From NCBI GenBank assembly GCA_937877085.1, contig CALEEY010000146.1, positions 1 through 40,245 of the forward strand: a stretch of DNA of 40,245 nt, given 5' to 3'. The DNA comes from an uncultured Bacteroidota bacterium. Its GTDB lineage: Bacteria; Bacteroidota; Rhodothermia; Rhodothermales; UBA10348. This document shows positions 17,843 to 26,908 of the stretch, one piece after another (the first letter of the stretch is position 1; each line of letters begins with the position of its first letter). The notes under the pieces were generated by a model, which was given only the letters and a program-made list of their open reading frames with translations, was not told the origin of the DNA and did no database searches. The translations under genes and the position numbers were made by a program.

Positions 17843-18442
17843 CTATTTGCCGTTTGAGGCGGGTAAATCATGACTATAATTCACATTTTGTAAACGACCG
17901 CCCATGACATCTACTGAGAAAAATGGCTGCGTGTGGACAAAGCCCATAACCGAACGGTGGCCGGCGTCTAAATACGCCGTCAAAGGCTCTTCGAGCGTTC
18001 GATGCCAAAGGGCACAGAGCGGTTGCTCCCGCTTGGTCATCTCGTCCCGGGCAATGGTTAGTGGCTGCCGATACCCGTTTACAATGGCTTGGAGGTGTTC
18101 AGACGAAATGAGCGGCAAATCTGTAGCCAGAACGAGGAGCGTCTCGGCTGTTGTGGCGGCGAAAGCCGCCTCAATTCCGGCTAGTGGGCCCGCATCCTCT
18201 CTCAAGTCATGTATGTGGGGGGCGTTCATCTTATAGCTGCGGCCGGACGGTCCCGCTGCGATCACGATTTCAGACGCAATAGCCGTCAGCGCACCATAAG
18301 CCCGGTGCACCAACGATTCACCTTCGTAGACGACCAGGGCCTTATCTGAGCCGAAACGCTGGCTCTTTCCACCACACAGAATCACCCCACACATGCTGTT
18401 TTTCATATCCATATTCGCGGCCTCAGGCTTACTATCCATCAC
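17843..18442 (-). CDS. mobA: Molybdenum cofactor guanylyltransferase MobA
   Basis: A 199-residue nucleotidyltransferase. VILCGGKSQRFGSDKAL is the GTP-binding signature, REDAGPLAGIEAA is the conserved second motif, and LATDLPLIS carries the metal-binding aspartate. MobA attaches GMP to molybdopterin to make the bis-MGD cofactor used by DMSO-reductase-family enzymes, which fits the soeA-like gene downstream. The ORF has extra N-terminal codons; the real start may be one of the internal methionines close to MCGVILCGG. It ends 84 bp before soeBC. Confidence 0.93.
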   Translation of the reverse strand: MMDSKPEAANMDMKNSMCGVILCGGKSQRFGSDKALVVYEGESLVHRAYGALTAIASEIVIAAGPSGRSYKMNAPHIHDLREDAGPLAGIEAAFAATTAETLLVLATDLPLISSEHLQAIVNGYRQPLTIARDEMTKREQPLCALWHRTLEEPLTAYLDAGHRSVMGFVHTQPFFSVDVMGGRLQNVNYSHDLPASNGK

Positions 18443-18625
18443 TTTTCACAACTTTTACCCATTGGTTTTTTCGCCCTAATAGTTCCCATATTAATTTGTA
18501 GTCTATATTTAATCGATTGCAGGCAACCCTTTTAAGACTTCACTTGACCCTGCCGGTCGCCAACAAGTCTGACCTGTTCCTAACTGAAGCCCGGAAACGG
18601 GCAAACAGCGCTTTCCAGAGAATTT

Positions 18626-19273
18626 ATGCTTTATTTCTATGTCGATTCTGAAGAAAAAGCGCTGACGGGGATCTCGCGGACTGAATTTGACCAGAGCCGA
18701 TTGTATCGCGACCTCAAACAAGCCAAAAAAGATACGCGAGGGGTGGTTTTCGTCGTTGATGGTGCTAAAACGCCCGCCAACCTAAGTGGACAAGTGAAAT
18801 CGATCCCGGCAAAAGCCCTCCTGAACACCCATCCGTATCGCAAGCCCAAAGGGGTAACGGCAGGAGGCGGAATTGTCACCAAACAGGGGAAAAAGGCGCT
18901 CAAGGTCCTCCTTATTTTTCGCAAAAAGCTTTGGGACCTTCCAAAAGGAAAACTAGATAGGGGCGAATCCATTAAGTCTTGTGCAGAACGTGAGGTGAAA
19001 GAAGAATTGGGCATCGATCAGGTGACGGTCTTGGACTTGTTAGACACGACCGTTCACGGATACGTTGAGCGAGGGCTTTACATGGTGAAGACCACTCACT
19101 GGTATCACATGAAGGTTTCCACTAACGAGTTTGTCCCTCAAGCCAAGGAAAAAATAACCGATGTTAAATGGTCTTCTCTTTCTAAAGCGAAAGCTAAACT
19201 GGCCCACAAAACGCTTTCCCAATTGCTGACGCGCGTCGAACACCAGATTTTATACACTCACGACCATCATTAA
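18626..19273 (+). CDS. NUDIX hydrolase
   Basis: A 215-residue protein. The Nudix box is complete: G-x5-E-x7-REVKEELG (seen as GESIKSCAEREVKEELG preceded by GKLDR). About 80 residues precede the Nudix domain and lack a recognised domain. The family hydrolyses nucleoside diphosphates linked to another moiety; the substrate cannot be told here. It stands alone, divergent from mobA, with a 183-bp noncoding gap before it and no clear Shine-Dalgarno site. Confidence 0.88.
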   Translation: MLYFYVDSEEKALTGISRTEFDQSRLYRDLKQAKKDTRGVVFVVDGAKTPANLSGQVKSIPAKALLNTHPYRKPKGVTAGGGIVTKQGKKALKVLLIFRKKLWDLPKGKLDRGESIKSCAEREVKEELGIDQVTVLDLLDTTVHGYVERGLYMVKTTHWYHMKVSTNEFVPQAKEKITDVKWSSLSKAKAKLAHKTLSQLLTRVEHQILYTHDHH

Positions 19274-19373
19274 GGCACTTTTTAAGGGCTTCAAAGAGAT
19301 TCTAACGCAATTTGCTTAGAGATGGTCGACCGTTGCTATATTTTGGCTCCGATACAACGATTAAAACCGCACT

Positions 19374-19754
19374 ATGGCCGAAGCCGATTTAGATACCAAA
19401 CTAGCCCGTAGGGCTGAAAAGCGCCATTCCGGAAAGAAGAGACGCTCGGATAAAAAGCGTGGTCTTCCAGCTATTGTCGTTTTTTGGCTAATCGCTCCCT
19501 TTGGAGTTGCTGGTTTAGGGTTGCCGGTAGTAATGGATGTCCAGTGGGTTTGGCTCACCGCCGCCGCGATCATTTTGCAGATTTGGATGCTTTTAATCAA
19601 CGATCGGAAAGGATTCATTCGATCAAGAGAAATGCGTCGAGCGTACGAGGCGCGACGTCACTTCTCCATTTTAGAAACGATTGTCCTGTTTTTGTTGATA
19701 ATGGGCGATATGCTGGCCGCTGCCTATGCTCTATTGATGGCGGCTGCTCCGTGA
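19374..19754 (+). CDS. Small hypothetical membrane protein
   Basis: A 126-residue protein that I do not recognise. The first 30 residues are very basic (RRAEKRHSGKKRRSDKKRG). Three hydrophobic segments follow: VVFWLIAPFGVAGLGLPVVM, WVWLTAAAIILQIWMLLI and TIVLFLLIMGDMLAAAYALLM, with a charged loop (RKGFIRSREMRRAYEARRH) between the last two. It is convergent with the M14 peptidase gene. Coding bias looks ordinary. Probably a real inner-membrane protein of unknown role. Confidence 0.65.
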   Translation: MAEADLDTKLARRAEKRHSGKKRRSDKKRGLPAIVVFWLIAPFGVAGLGLPVVMDVQWVWLTAAAIILQIWMLLINDRKGFIRSREMRRAYEARRHFSILETIVLFLLIMGDMLAAAYALLMAAAP

Positions 19755-19789
19755 TCTGAGCTACCGGCACTCTTTGAACGGCGTGCCCT

Positions 19790-22357
19790 TTATTGCCCGA
19801 CTAGAAATACAGCATTGGCGAACAACAGCCGGCCGCTGGTCCAAAAACCCCTATACAGCGGGTTGTCTAACAAATACGTAACGGATCCTGAACCCATCCC
19901 TTGTACGCCAAAAGCCAGCGACCCTTCGATGCGCTTTTCTGCGACGTGACCGGTAAATCCGCTAACTCTTCCATTTTTCTGGACTACACCCACGTTCCAA
20001 TCGCTACCACCCTGCATGATAGCCGGATGATCTGAGCGGGAGCGCAGTACAAACGATTCGTCCCCGAACCCGAATCCTAAGGGGTGGCTGTTGTCCACGC
20101 GTACGCGATAAATGGCGCCTGGATTGCTTCCTGGCGCGCGGTCTCGGTTACGATCTTCGAACCGCTTGTTCAATGCTAGGCTGATTGCCGTGCTATCGGC
20201 CGCTTTTTCGGCCGGTTTCAGTGTCAACGAAAAGCCTTTCTTATCGGCTAATGCCGAGGCTCCGCTTCCAATAGCCACGAGCCTCCCGCCGTCGCGAATC
20301 CAAGCGGTGAGTTTTTCCAGGCCGGTCTCGGATAGCATAGAAGAAACAGCGGAGGGCAAAATGAGCACATCGTACTCGTTCAGGTCAATAGACGAAAATC
20401 GGTCGGCCGAAAATCGGGTCAAGGGGTAGTCAATAACTTGGTCAAACCAGTGCCATACCTCTCCCGTTGCCGAAGAACTAGTTCCGCTTCCGAAAGCCAT
20501 CCCCACGCGCGGGGCCTTCAAGTATTGGACATCGGACGAGCCCAAATCGGACCCTTCATCAACAAAACCGGTGGCGATTCCCGTCACTTGCTGAGCATGC
20601 GCTTTGGCTATTCCCATGACCATCTCCTTCAGGCCCGACCCAAATTTTTGGTTGGAAGTCCGCGTTACAATGAGGGACCCCGAAGGGAAAAGGTGTTCGT
20701 GTACGGAAAAAGGCTTGGTGGCGTATCGAACCCGGATGTCCGCTTTCAACAAGTCGGCCAAAAAGGCCGCGTCGTCCGCATCATCCCAAGCAATCACGTA
20801 CGCGTAGGGATTGTCTGCATGATTAGTCGACTCGGCGCTGGCCGGGGCCCATTTTTCTGTAGCGATAGCCGATTTGGAAGCAACGGCATCTACATCGTAT
20901 GCATACGGAAGTGCCCACGCCGTGATGTCATAGGTAAGCGAATCAGAAATCGGAGTCAGCGGATTGAACAATACACGTGTCAAAACGGCCCGTGGCTGAG
21001 CCGCTGGAATAACCAGATCTCCCGCCACCACGTCAAAACGGCCATTTTTTGACGACCGATAGTCATAACCATCCACTTTACCAGCGGCCTTGGCTTGTCC
21101 GTACACAATTCCGAGTTTGTCTAGATGGGCGGCCAACTCGGCCAGGCGGTTTCCAGGTGTGCTCTTTTTAATCACATACGCGCTGTAATTAGGACCTGCG
21201 CTTTTCGAATCGGAAGAGCCTTTCGTCGCGGGAAAAACACCCGAAATGGCATTTTGGAAATAGGTCGAAAACCCCTCCAAGAGCTCCTTTTGATGAACAG
21301 ATGCCATTTCAACGGTCGAAAGCCCCGTGGTCGTATGATGCGTTAACCGATCCAACAGGGTGAGGGTATCTCCTTCCGCGGTCAGGATCCCCAGCCCGGC
21401 GTCCCCACCTCCGGCCTGCTCGTACGTCATTCCGATCGCGCCGTTGAACATGGGAAAGCTATCCCCATACCCTGGGTAATAAATGTCAAATGACTGCTTG
21501 GTGAAGTACAACCACCCGTTACGATCGAAATATTTGGCGTTGTTTCGTCCAACAATCTCTTCAAATGCGCGCTGCCAAGGGGTTATTTCTTGGTGGATGG
21601 GCTCTGACGCAGGAGCAAAGTAATACGGGCTGTTTACTCCCTGTTCGTGAAAATCGACGTGTACTTGCGGCATCCATTCCTTGTACAATGCCATGCGCTG
21701 TTGGGACTCAACCTGTGTTTGCCACGACCAATCGCGATTCAGATCAAAGTAATAGTGGTTGGTGCGCCCACCCGGCCAAGGCTCGTCGTGCTCGATGGCG
21801 TCCTCGCTAATATTCATTTTTGACCCGGCCATCATATTGTACCAGTTGGCATATCGGTCGCGGCCGTCCGGGTTGATGGCTGGGTCTAAAACCACAACGG
21901 TGTTTTTCAACCACGCGGTCGATGATTGATTCGAGGGGTCTGCGAGTGCATATAAGGTAGCCATCGAGGCTTCCGTACTATTGGATTCGTTGCCGTGCAC
22001 ATTGTAGCTAAGCCAAACAATGGAAACGGGTTCTCCAACGGGCATTCCTTCTTCCAATTTGGCCCGCTTGAGGTTGTCGTGCCGAATCTGCTCCAGTCGA
22101 GCCATGTTTTCGGGTGAACTAACAAAGGCAACCATCAGAGGGCGGCCTTCATTGGTTTGGCCGTAGGGTAGTGTCTGGACGCGAGTGCTATGCTCGGCCA
22201 CGTGGTTAAAATAGTCTAAGACCGCACTGTGGCGGCTAAAACGGGAGCCTAGCTCATATCCAAGAAAGGAGCTGGGGTCTTGCAATGTATCCTGCGCCAG
22301 AGCGGGAGCTGCCAAAAGAAGGGAACTGATAAACAAGACGACTATTCGAAAATGCAT
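19790..22357 (-). CDS. Secreted M14-family zinc carboxypeptidase-like protein
   Basis: An 855-residue protein with a clear signal peptide (MHFRIVVLFISSLLLAAPALA). The M14 fold shows HGNES (His121 and Glu124 as zinc ligands), INPDGRDRY, FDLNRD and DFHEQG (His237, third ligand). MTYEQAGG supplies a likely catalytic glutamate. The remaining 450 residues form a second region common in large M14 proteins of Bacteroidota-like bacteria; LVAIGSGASALADK resembles a glutamine-amidotransferase-like fold, but this is a weak guess. Probably degrades peptides outside the inner membrane. Divergent from the BNR/T9SS gene. Confidence 0.88.
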   Translation of the reverse strand: MHFRIVVLFISSLLLAAPALAQDTLQDPSSFLGYELGSRFSRHSAVLDYFNHVAEHSTRVQTLPYGQTNEGRPLMVAFVSSPENMARLEQIRHDNLKRAKLEEGMPVGEPVSIVWLSYNVHGNESNSTEASMATLYALADPSNQSSTAWLKNTVVVLDPAINPDGRDRYANWYNMMAGSKMNISEDAIEHDEPWPGGRTNHYYFDLNRDWSWQTQVESQQRMALYKEWMPQVHVDFHEQGVNSPYYFAPASEPIHQEITPWQRAFEEIVGRNNAKYFDRNGWLYFTKQSFDIYYPGYGDSFPMFNGAIGMTYEQAGGGDAGLGILTAEGDTLTLLDRLTHHTTTGLSTVEMASVHQKELLEGFSTYFQNAISGVFPATKGSSDSKSAGPNYSAYVIKKSTPGNRLAELAAHLDKLGIVYGQAKAAGKVDGYDYRSSKNGRFDVVAGDLVIPAAQPRAVLTRVLFNPLTPISDSLTYDITAWALPYAYDVDAVASKSAIATEKWAPASAESTNHADNPYAYVIAWDDADDAAFLADLLKADIRVRYATKPFSVHEHLFPSGSLIVTRTSNQKFGSGLKEMVMGIAKAHAQQVTGIATGFVDEGSDLGSSDVQYLKAPRVGMAFGSGTSSSATGEVWHWFDQVIDYPLTRFSADRFSSIDLNEYDVLILPSAVSSMLSETGLEKLTAWIRDGGRLVAIGSGASALADKKGFSLTLKPAEKAADSTAISLALNKRFEDRNRDRAPGSNPGAIYRVRVDNSHPLGFGFGDESFVLRSRSDHPAIMQGGSDWNVGVVQKNGRVSGFTGHVAEKRIEGSLAFGVQGMGSGSVTYLLDNPLYRGFWTSGRLLFANAVFLVGQ

Positions 22358-22457
22358 GATTTTAGACGTAAATTTGGGCAGCCTAGACTTCTAGGCAAGA
22401 CTTTTAAGACATAAGACCAAGTTAGACCTTGAACCCAACCAGTCGCAACGCCAAATA

Positions 22458-25400
22458 ATGAAAATTGAGATCAAGAAACTTTTGAGGCCTTCTTTCGCAA
22501 TTGGGACAGGGTTTGTGATGATTGCGTTGTTAATAGTAGGGGACCGATCCAGGGGCTTATCTGAGGTCACGACCTCCTGGCCCCAGGACTCGCCGGATGA
22601 ATTTGCTCGCTACTTCCAAAGCATTCGGACGGCTGAAGGGGAAGCGGCTCCTTCGTATAGACCGGGGTATCGAGTGGCCGCTTTTGAACAGCTTCAAGCA
22701 GCGGCCAAGGGGCGATTTTCTGATCCCTTGCCGTGGTCGGAACGAGGGCCCGGAAACGTGGGTGGAAGGACTCGGGCCATTATTGTAGACCGCGCCGATC
22801 CGTCTCGGTCGACCTGGATTGCGGGATCCGTAGCCGGCGGCATCTGGCGAACCACGGATAAGGGACTCAGCTGGGCCTCCATGACCGACCACCTTCCTCG
22901 CTTGTCTATTGGCGCGTTGGCACAGGCGGCTTCTCGACCCGGTACAATGTACGCTGGTACGGGAGAAGGATATCCCAATGGAGATGCGGCCATTGGCGAT
23001 GGAATGTTCAAATCGACGGATGGTGGCCTGACGTGGACGTTGCTATCGTCAACTACCGGGTCGTACGATTTCTTGTTTGTCAATCGCATACTGGTTTCAC
23101 CGACGGACGAAAACTTGGTGATCGCCGCAACGAACGCAGGCCTGCAGCGATCGAGCGATGGTGGCACGAGCTGGACGGAAGTAAAAGCAGCAGGCACGTC
23201 CAGCGGTTTTTATCAGTTGCTCTCCAAGCCTGAGGATTTTACGGTGCAGTACGCCGTGGAAAAAGCACGCGGAATTTGGAAGTCGGTCGATTCGGGCATC
23301 AACTGGATGCTAATGAATACGGGTCTTCCAGAAACGACCTCGGATGTACGCATTGAACTCGACATCTCGCCGGCAAGTCCCGACCGGTTGATTGCGTTGG
23401 TGCAAAACGATACCGGTCCTGACCCCATCTATTTCTCCGATAACGGGGCAGCCAATTGGGTGCCGTTTTCGGTTACCAATACCGGCACAGCAATCGACGT
23501 GGCTGGCGATCAGGGTTGGTACGATTTAATGGTAAAAGCGCATCCCTTCAATCCAGACATTGTCTTTCTAGGCGGGATTGGGTTGTACCGAGCCACTGTT
23601 ACCGGGTCGACCGATCAAGGCCAGTTTACGGTCAATCAGAACGGAACGCAGCCTTTTCTATCCTTTATCAATTTTAGCGGAGGACAATTGGGTGGGGGCC
23701 TACGACTGGGAACGGATGAGCCAGAATCCACCATTACTCCCGAAAAAATGGTACCCGTCGAAGTCCGTTTCGGACCGGGTAAGTCCCAAATGGCCCACCG
23801 TTTTGTGCCTCCAGACCAGGCTGGAGTGGCCTTTTCTGCCTATCCGTACAAGGATTACGTATCCGTCCCATTTGAGGTTTGGGATACCAAAAACAACCGT
23901 CAGCTGATGGTCTCTTTTCGCGACCGGAACGACAACTCCGTCTTTGATCTGATCGAAAATACAGCTACAGACATCGGCCGAGAGTATGTAATTATTCACG
24001 CACTTCCATACGATGTCGAATCGCCCCAACCTTTGATCGCTATAAACGGGGGCATCGTTACGGACATGGCTTACTTTTTTTGGCCAACGCTAGCGAGTGG
24101 GGCCACTTGGAATCCAACATCTCTGCCGGTTTCTAGTCTTCAGTTTTTTTGGAGGACGGTTTCAGCCCTATCGGGTAGTATTACCTCGATTGGTTCGGGG
24201 GTCCATGCCGACCAGCACACGATGGTGGCAACTCCCTCGACCGGAACCGGATTTGAGCTCGTTCTGGGGAACGATGGGGGGATTTCGTACTCGGGAGACG
24301 GGGGATCGAATTGGATTGATCGCGACCGCGGATACAACACGGCTCAGTACTATGGGATTGACAAAAAACCGGGGCAAAGCGTGTATATCGGGGGTACCCA
24401 AGACAACGGATCTTGGCGCTCATGGGTAAACCCGACCGCGTCTCAATTTTGGCAGAGCGCCGGGGGAGGCGACGGGTTTGAGGCCGTTTGGCACAAACAA
24501 AACGGGGATAAGCTTTTAGCCACCTCCCAATGGAATTTTATTCAACGTTCCGTTAATGGAGGACAAAGTTGGACGTCAGGTATTTCGGGCCTAACGGATA
24601 CCGGCACCTCGGCCGCCGGGGCTCAGTTTCTAACCGTATTGGCATCAGACCCTACGAATTCAGACGTGGTCTATACGGTTGGTCGCTCGGGCGTTTGGAG
24701 GTCGATCGATTTTGCGGCGAGTTGGAGTTTAACGGCTATTCCAGCTGAATCATGGGGTTTTGATGACAGTAATAAGCGGGCGAAAATCGCCGTTTCTCTA
24801 AAAGATGCGACCATTGTCTGGGCTGGATCTGAAATGGACGCCGTCCCCAGCAGCGGTAGCGACAAAGATGGAAAGCTGCAGCTTTCGACAAATAAAGGGC
24901 TAGCGTTTACATCGATTCCGACCCCTTCTATTTCGCCCGGGCGTATTTCTGGGCTCGCCACTAGTTTTGAAAGCGCGGAGACGGTCTATGTACTTTTTGC
25001 AGCGTCGAATCGAGCTAAAATTCTGCGCAGTACGGATCTCGGGCAAACCTGGAAAGATTTATCGGGGTTTGATCCTGGCCCGGATGGTCTGATCAGCCAA
25101 AACGGATTTCCCGATGTAGCTGTTTACGATGTGTTGGATTTCCCGAACTCAACGCGCCTTTGGGCAGCCACTGAAATCGGGATTATAGAGTCTCTGAACG
25201 ACGGCGCCACGTGGTCCGTTGCCAATAATGGCCTTCCGGCTGTTTCCATTTGGCAAATGCGCAGGCTCGATAATGAAGTCGTGGTGGCAACGCATGGTCG
25301 GGGCGTATGGAGTGTTCCTTCCAACTCGATTCCATCCGTGATCGAAATCAACACCCAGAACGAGACCGAAGAACTACCGCTTGAGACCTCTTTGGAGGCA

Positions 25401-25643
25401 ATCTTTCCTAATCCCGTTCAGTCGCTGGCGGTACTGAAGTGGACGGTTTCCAAACCAGCCATGGTGCGAATGGCTGTAGTTGACCTGCAGGGCCGCGAAG
25501 TAGCCTCCGTTTTCACCGGAAACGTAGGTCCAGGATCTCAGGAAACGACGTTTGATGTGAATGGGCTCGCGGCGGGAGCGTACTTCGTTCGAATCGAAAT
25601 CGGAAGGGAGATTTTTTCTAAATCGTTTGTGCGCATTAAATAA
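22458..25643 (+). CDS. Secreted BNR/Asp-box (sortilin-like) beta-propeller protein with T9SS C-terminal sorting domain
   Basis: A 1061-residue protein with an N-terminal hydrophobic export segment. At least eight Asp-box-like repeats are visible, e.g. STDGGLTW, SSDGGTSW, SVDSGINW, SGDGGSNW, SVNGGQSW, STDLGQTW and SLNDGATW, spread over most of the length, as in VPS10/sortilin-type propellers. A non-propeller insertion at about 420-560 interrupts the repeats. The last 85 residues (FPNPVQSLAVLKW...GLAAGAYFVRIE...SKSFVRIK) are a type A T9SS sorting domain that directs export and surface attachment. The ligand or enzyme activity is unknown. Confidence 0.9.
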   Translation: MKIEIKKLLRPSFAIGTGFVMIALLIVGDRSRGLSEVTTSWPQDSPDEFARYFQSIRTAEGEAAPSYRPGYRVAAFEQLQAAAKGRFSDPLPWSERGPGNVGGRTRAIIVDRADPSRSTWIAGSVAGGIWRTTDKGLSWASMTDHLPRLSIGALAQAASRPGTMYAGTGEGYPNGDAAIGDGMFKSTDGGLTWTLLSSTTGSYDFLFVNRILVSPTDENLVIAATNAGLQRSSDGGTSWTEVKAAGTSSGFYQLLSKPEDFTVQYAVEKARGIWKSVDSGINWMLMNTGLPETTSDVRIELDISPASPDRLIALVQNDTGPDPIYFSDNGAANWVPFSVTNTGTAIDVAGDQGWYDLMVKAHPFNPDIVFLGGIGLYRATVTGSTDQGQFTVNQNGTQPFLSFINFSGGQLGGGLRLGTDEPESTITPEKMVPVEVRFGPGKSQMAHRFVPPDQAGVAFSAYPYKDYVSVPFEVWDTKNNRQLMVSFRDRNDNSVFDLIENTATDIGREYVIIHALPYDVESPQPLIAINGGIVTDMAYFFWPTLASGATWNPTSLPVSSLQFFWRTVSALSGSITSIGSGVHADQHTMVATPSTGTGFELVLGNDGGISYSGDGGSNWIDRDRGYNTAQYYGIDKKPGQSVYIGGTQDNGSWRSWVNPTASQFWQSAGGGDGFEAVWHKQNGDKLLATSQWNFIQRSVNGGQSWTSGISGLTDTGTSAAGAQFLTVLASDPTNSDVVYTVGRSGVWRSIDFAASWSLTAIPAESWGFDDSNKRAKIAVSLKDATIVWAGSEMDAVPSSGSDKDGKLQLSTNKGLAFTSIPTPSISPGRISGLATSFESAETVYVLFAASNRAKILRSTDLGQTWKDLSGFDPGPDGLISQNGFPDVAVYDVLDFPNSTRLWAATEIGIIESLNDGATWSVANNGLPAVSIWQMRRLDNEVVVATHGRGVWSVPSNSIPSVIEINTQNETEELPLETSLEAIFPNPVQSLAVLKWTVSKPAMVRMAVVDLQGREVASVFTGNVGPGSQETTFDVNGLAAGAYFVRIEIGREIFSKSFVRIK

Positions 25644-25749
25644 GCGAAAAAGAAGAAAATACTCGTACTAGCAAGGTGGACCTGTAGACAAGCCGCCGCT
25701 TCTCACATTCGTCCCTGAATAATGGGAGCCTTTTGCTCCTTGCAGCCTA

Positions 25750-26908
25750 GTGCTCGACAAAACTATCGCTTTCCTTTCAGCACCCGTGTTTGTAAAAGCA
25801 CCGAGGAGCTATTATTCGGCCATTTTGGCCTGCCTACTGCTATTGTGCGCCATTCCGGCGACTACTAGTTGGGCTCAGGAAGTGCGTGTTATTCATGCAG
25901 TTGACCTCCAGCGGGATGGGCGCTACACCGCTAACGTCATGATTACCAACATGACGAGTACGGCCATTCGGAACTGGACGATGTCCTTTCGGCTCGATTC
26001 TCACGTTGAATCCATCGAGAACGCGGGCTGGAGTGAATTTCAAGGCGCTTTTACCGTCAATGGCCGGGGATGGACCAAGGAAATAGCTCCTGGAGACGTG
26101 GTTTGGTTCACCATCAGTGGCCTTTCGTATAACAATATTGTCGAAGTCCCCAGAAATTGCTTTTTCAACGGATCTGCCTGCGTGGTTCAGGGGGCCCCTC
26201 AGCCGGTCATTACCTCAGCCCGTCCGGATCAGATGATTGTCTCTGCATGGATCGACAAGTCCGATGCCACGACCTACTCGGGCTACATCGCTATTCTGAA
26301 TCCTACGGATCTAAAGTTTCCTGCACTTTAAGATTTAAAATTCTCCACCCCGTCCCTTTTGGTGGAAATGCAACAGGTTATTTGGTCGCGTTCCGGATCG
26401 GATTATCAAGTATATGGACATGCCCACACCGATTATATCGATGCTGGAAACTATGTGCTGATCCCAATCCGAGGCGTGCATACGGGCACGCCGGCTCTTC
26501 CCACCAATTGTAGACTTAATGGTGTCGCCTGTACGTTTAAAACGCCGGATAAACTCATTGAGACCCCTTGGCTCAATGTGGGCATCAAAATGGCTGAGTA
26601 TACCAAAACGATCTGGGAAGGCTATATCCGCATTGAAAACCCCACGAGCTACGAATTTCCGTCGTGGACGCTACGATTTGATTTATCCGAAACCATAACC
26701 GAAATGGACGGAATGATTTGGTCTCGATCGGGCAATACCTACACCGTTCGCCCTGATTTTGGCTGAGGTCGCATCCTCGAAAAGTCGGAATATACCTTCC
26801 GTATTGCTGGGACCTGGGCAGACAGCTTGTCGGGGCCTTCAAACTGCACGATAAATGAAAAAGATTGCCTTTTATCCGCAGAAATACATCAAAATCTTGA
26901 GGAAGTAG
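25750..26908 (+). pseudogene. Secreted protein with three tandem CBM2-like modules, disrupted
   Basis: The intact first ORF (GTG 25750 to TAA near 26331) has a signal peptide ending ATTSWAQ and one CBM2-like module with W and NCFFNGSAC features. A second module is cut at FPAL-stop. Comparison with module 3 (FPSWTLRFDL) shows that FPA-W-TLRF was expected, so a small deletion after GCA and a compensating extra A a few bases on explain the stop. The frame then reopens (26359) for the rest of module 2 (NCRLNGVAC) and module 3, which meets TGA at 26764-26766 yet continues in frame to NCTINEKDC. The modules are probably carbohydrate-binding. After that the frame runs into the kinase region. Confidence 0.62.

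Noticed and set aside
19060-19260. ACTTGTTAGACACGAC in the NUDIX gene as another operator
   Set aside because: The left arm matches but the right arm does not, and it is inside coding sequence.
19760-19790. GGCAC/GTGCC hairpin between the small membrane protein and the M14 gene as a terminator
   Set aside because: The stem is short and interrupted, and the T tract is poor; not strong enough to list.
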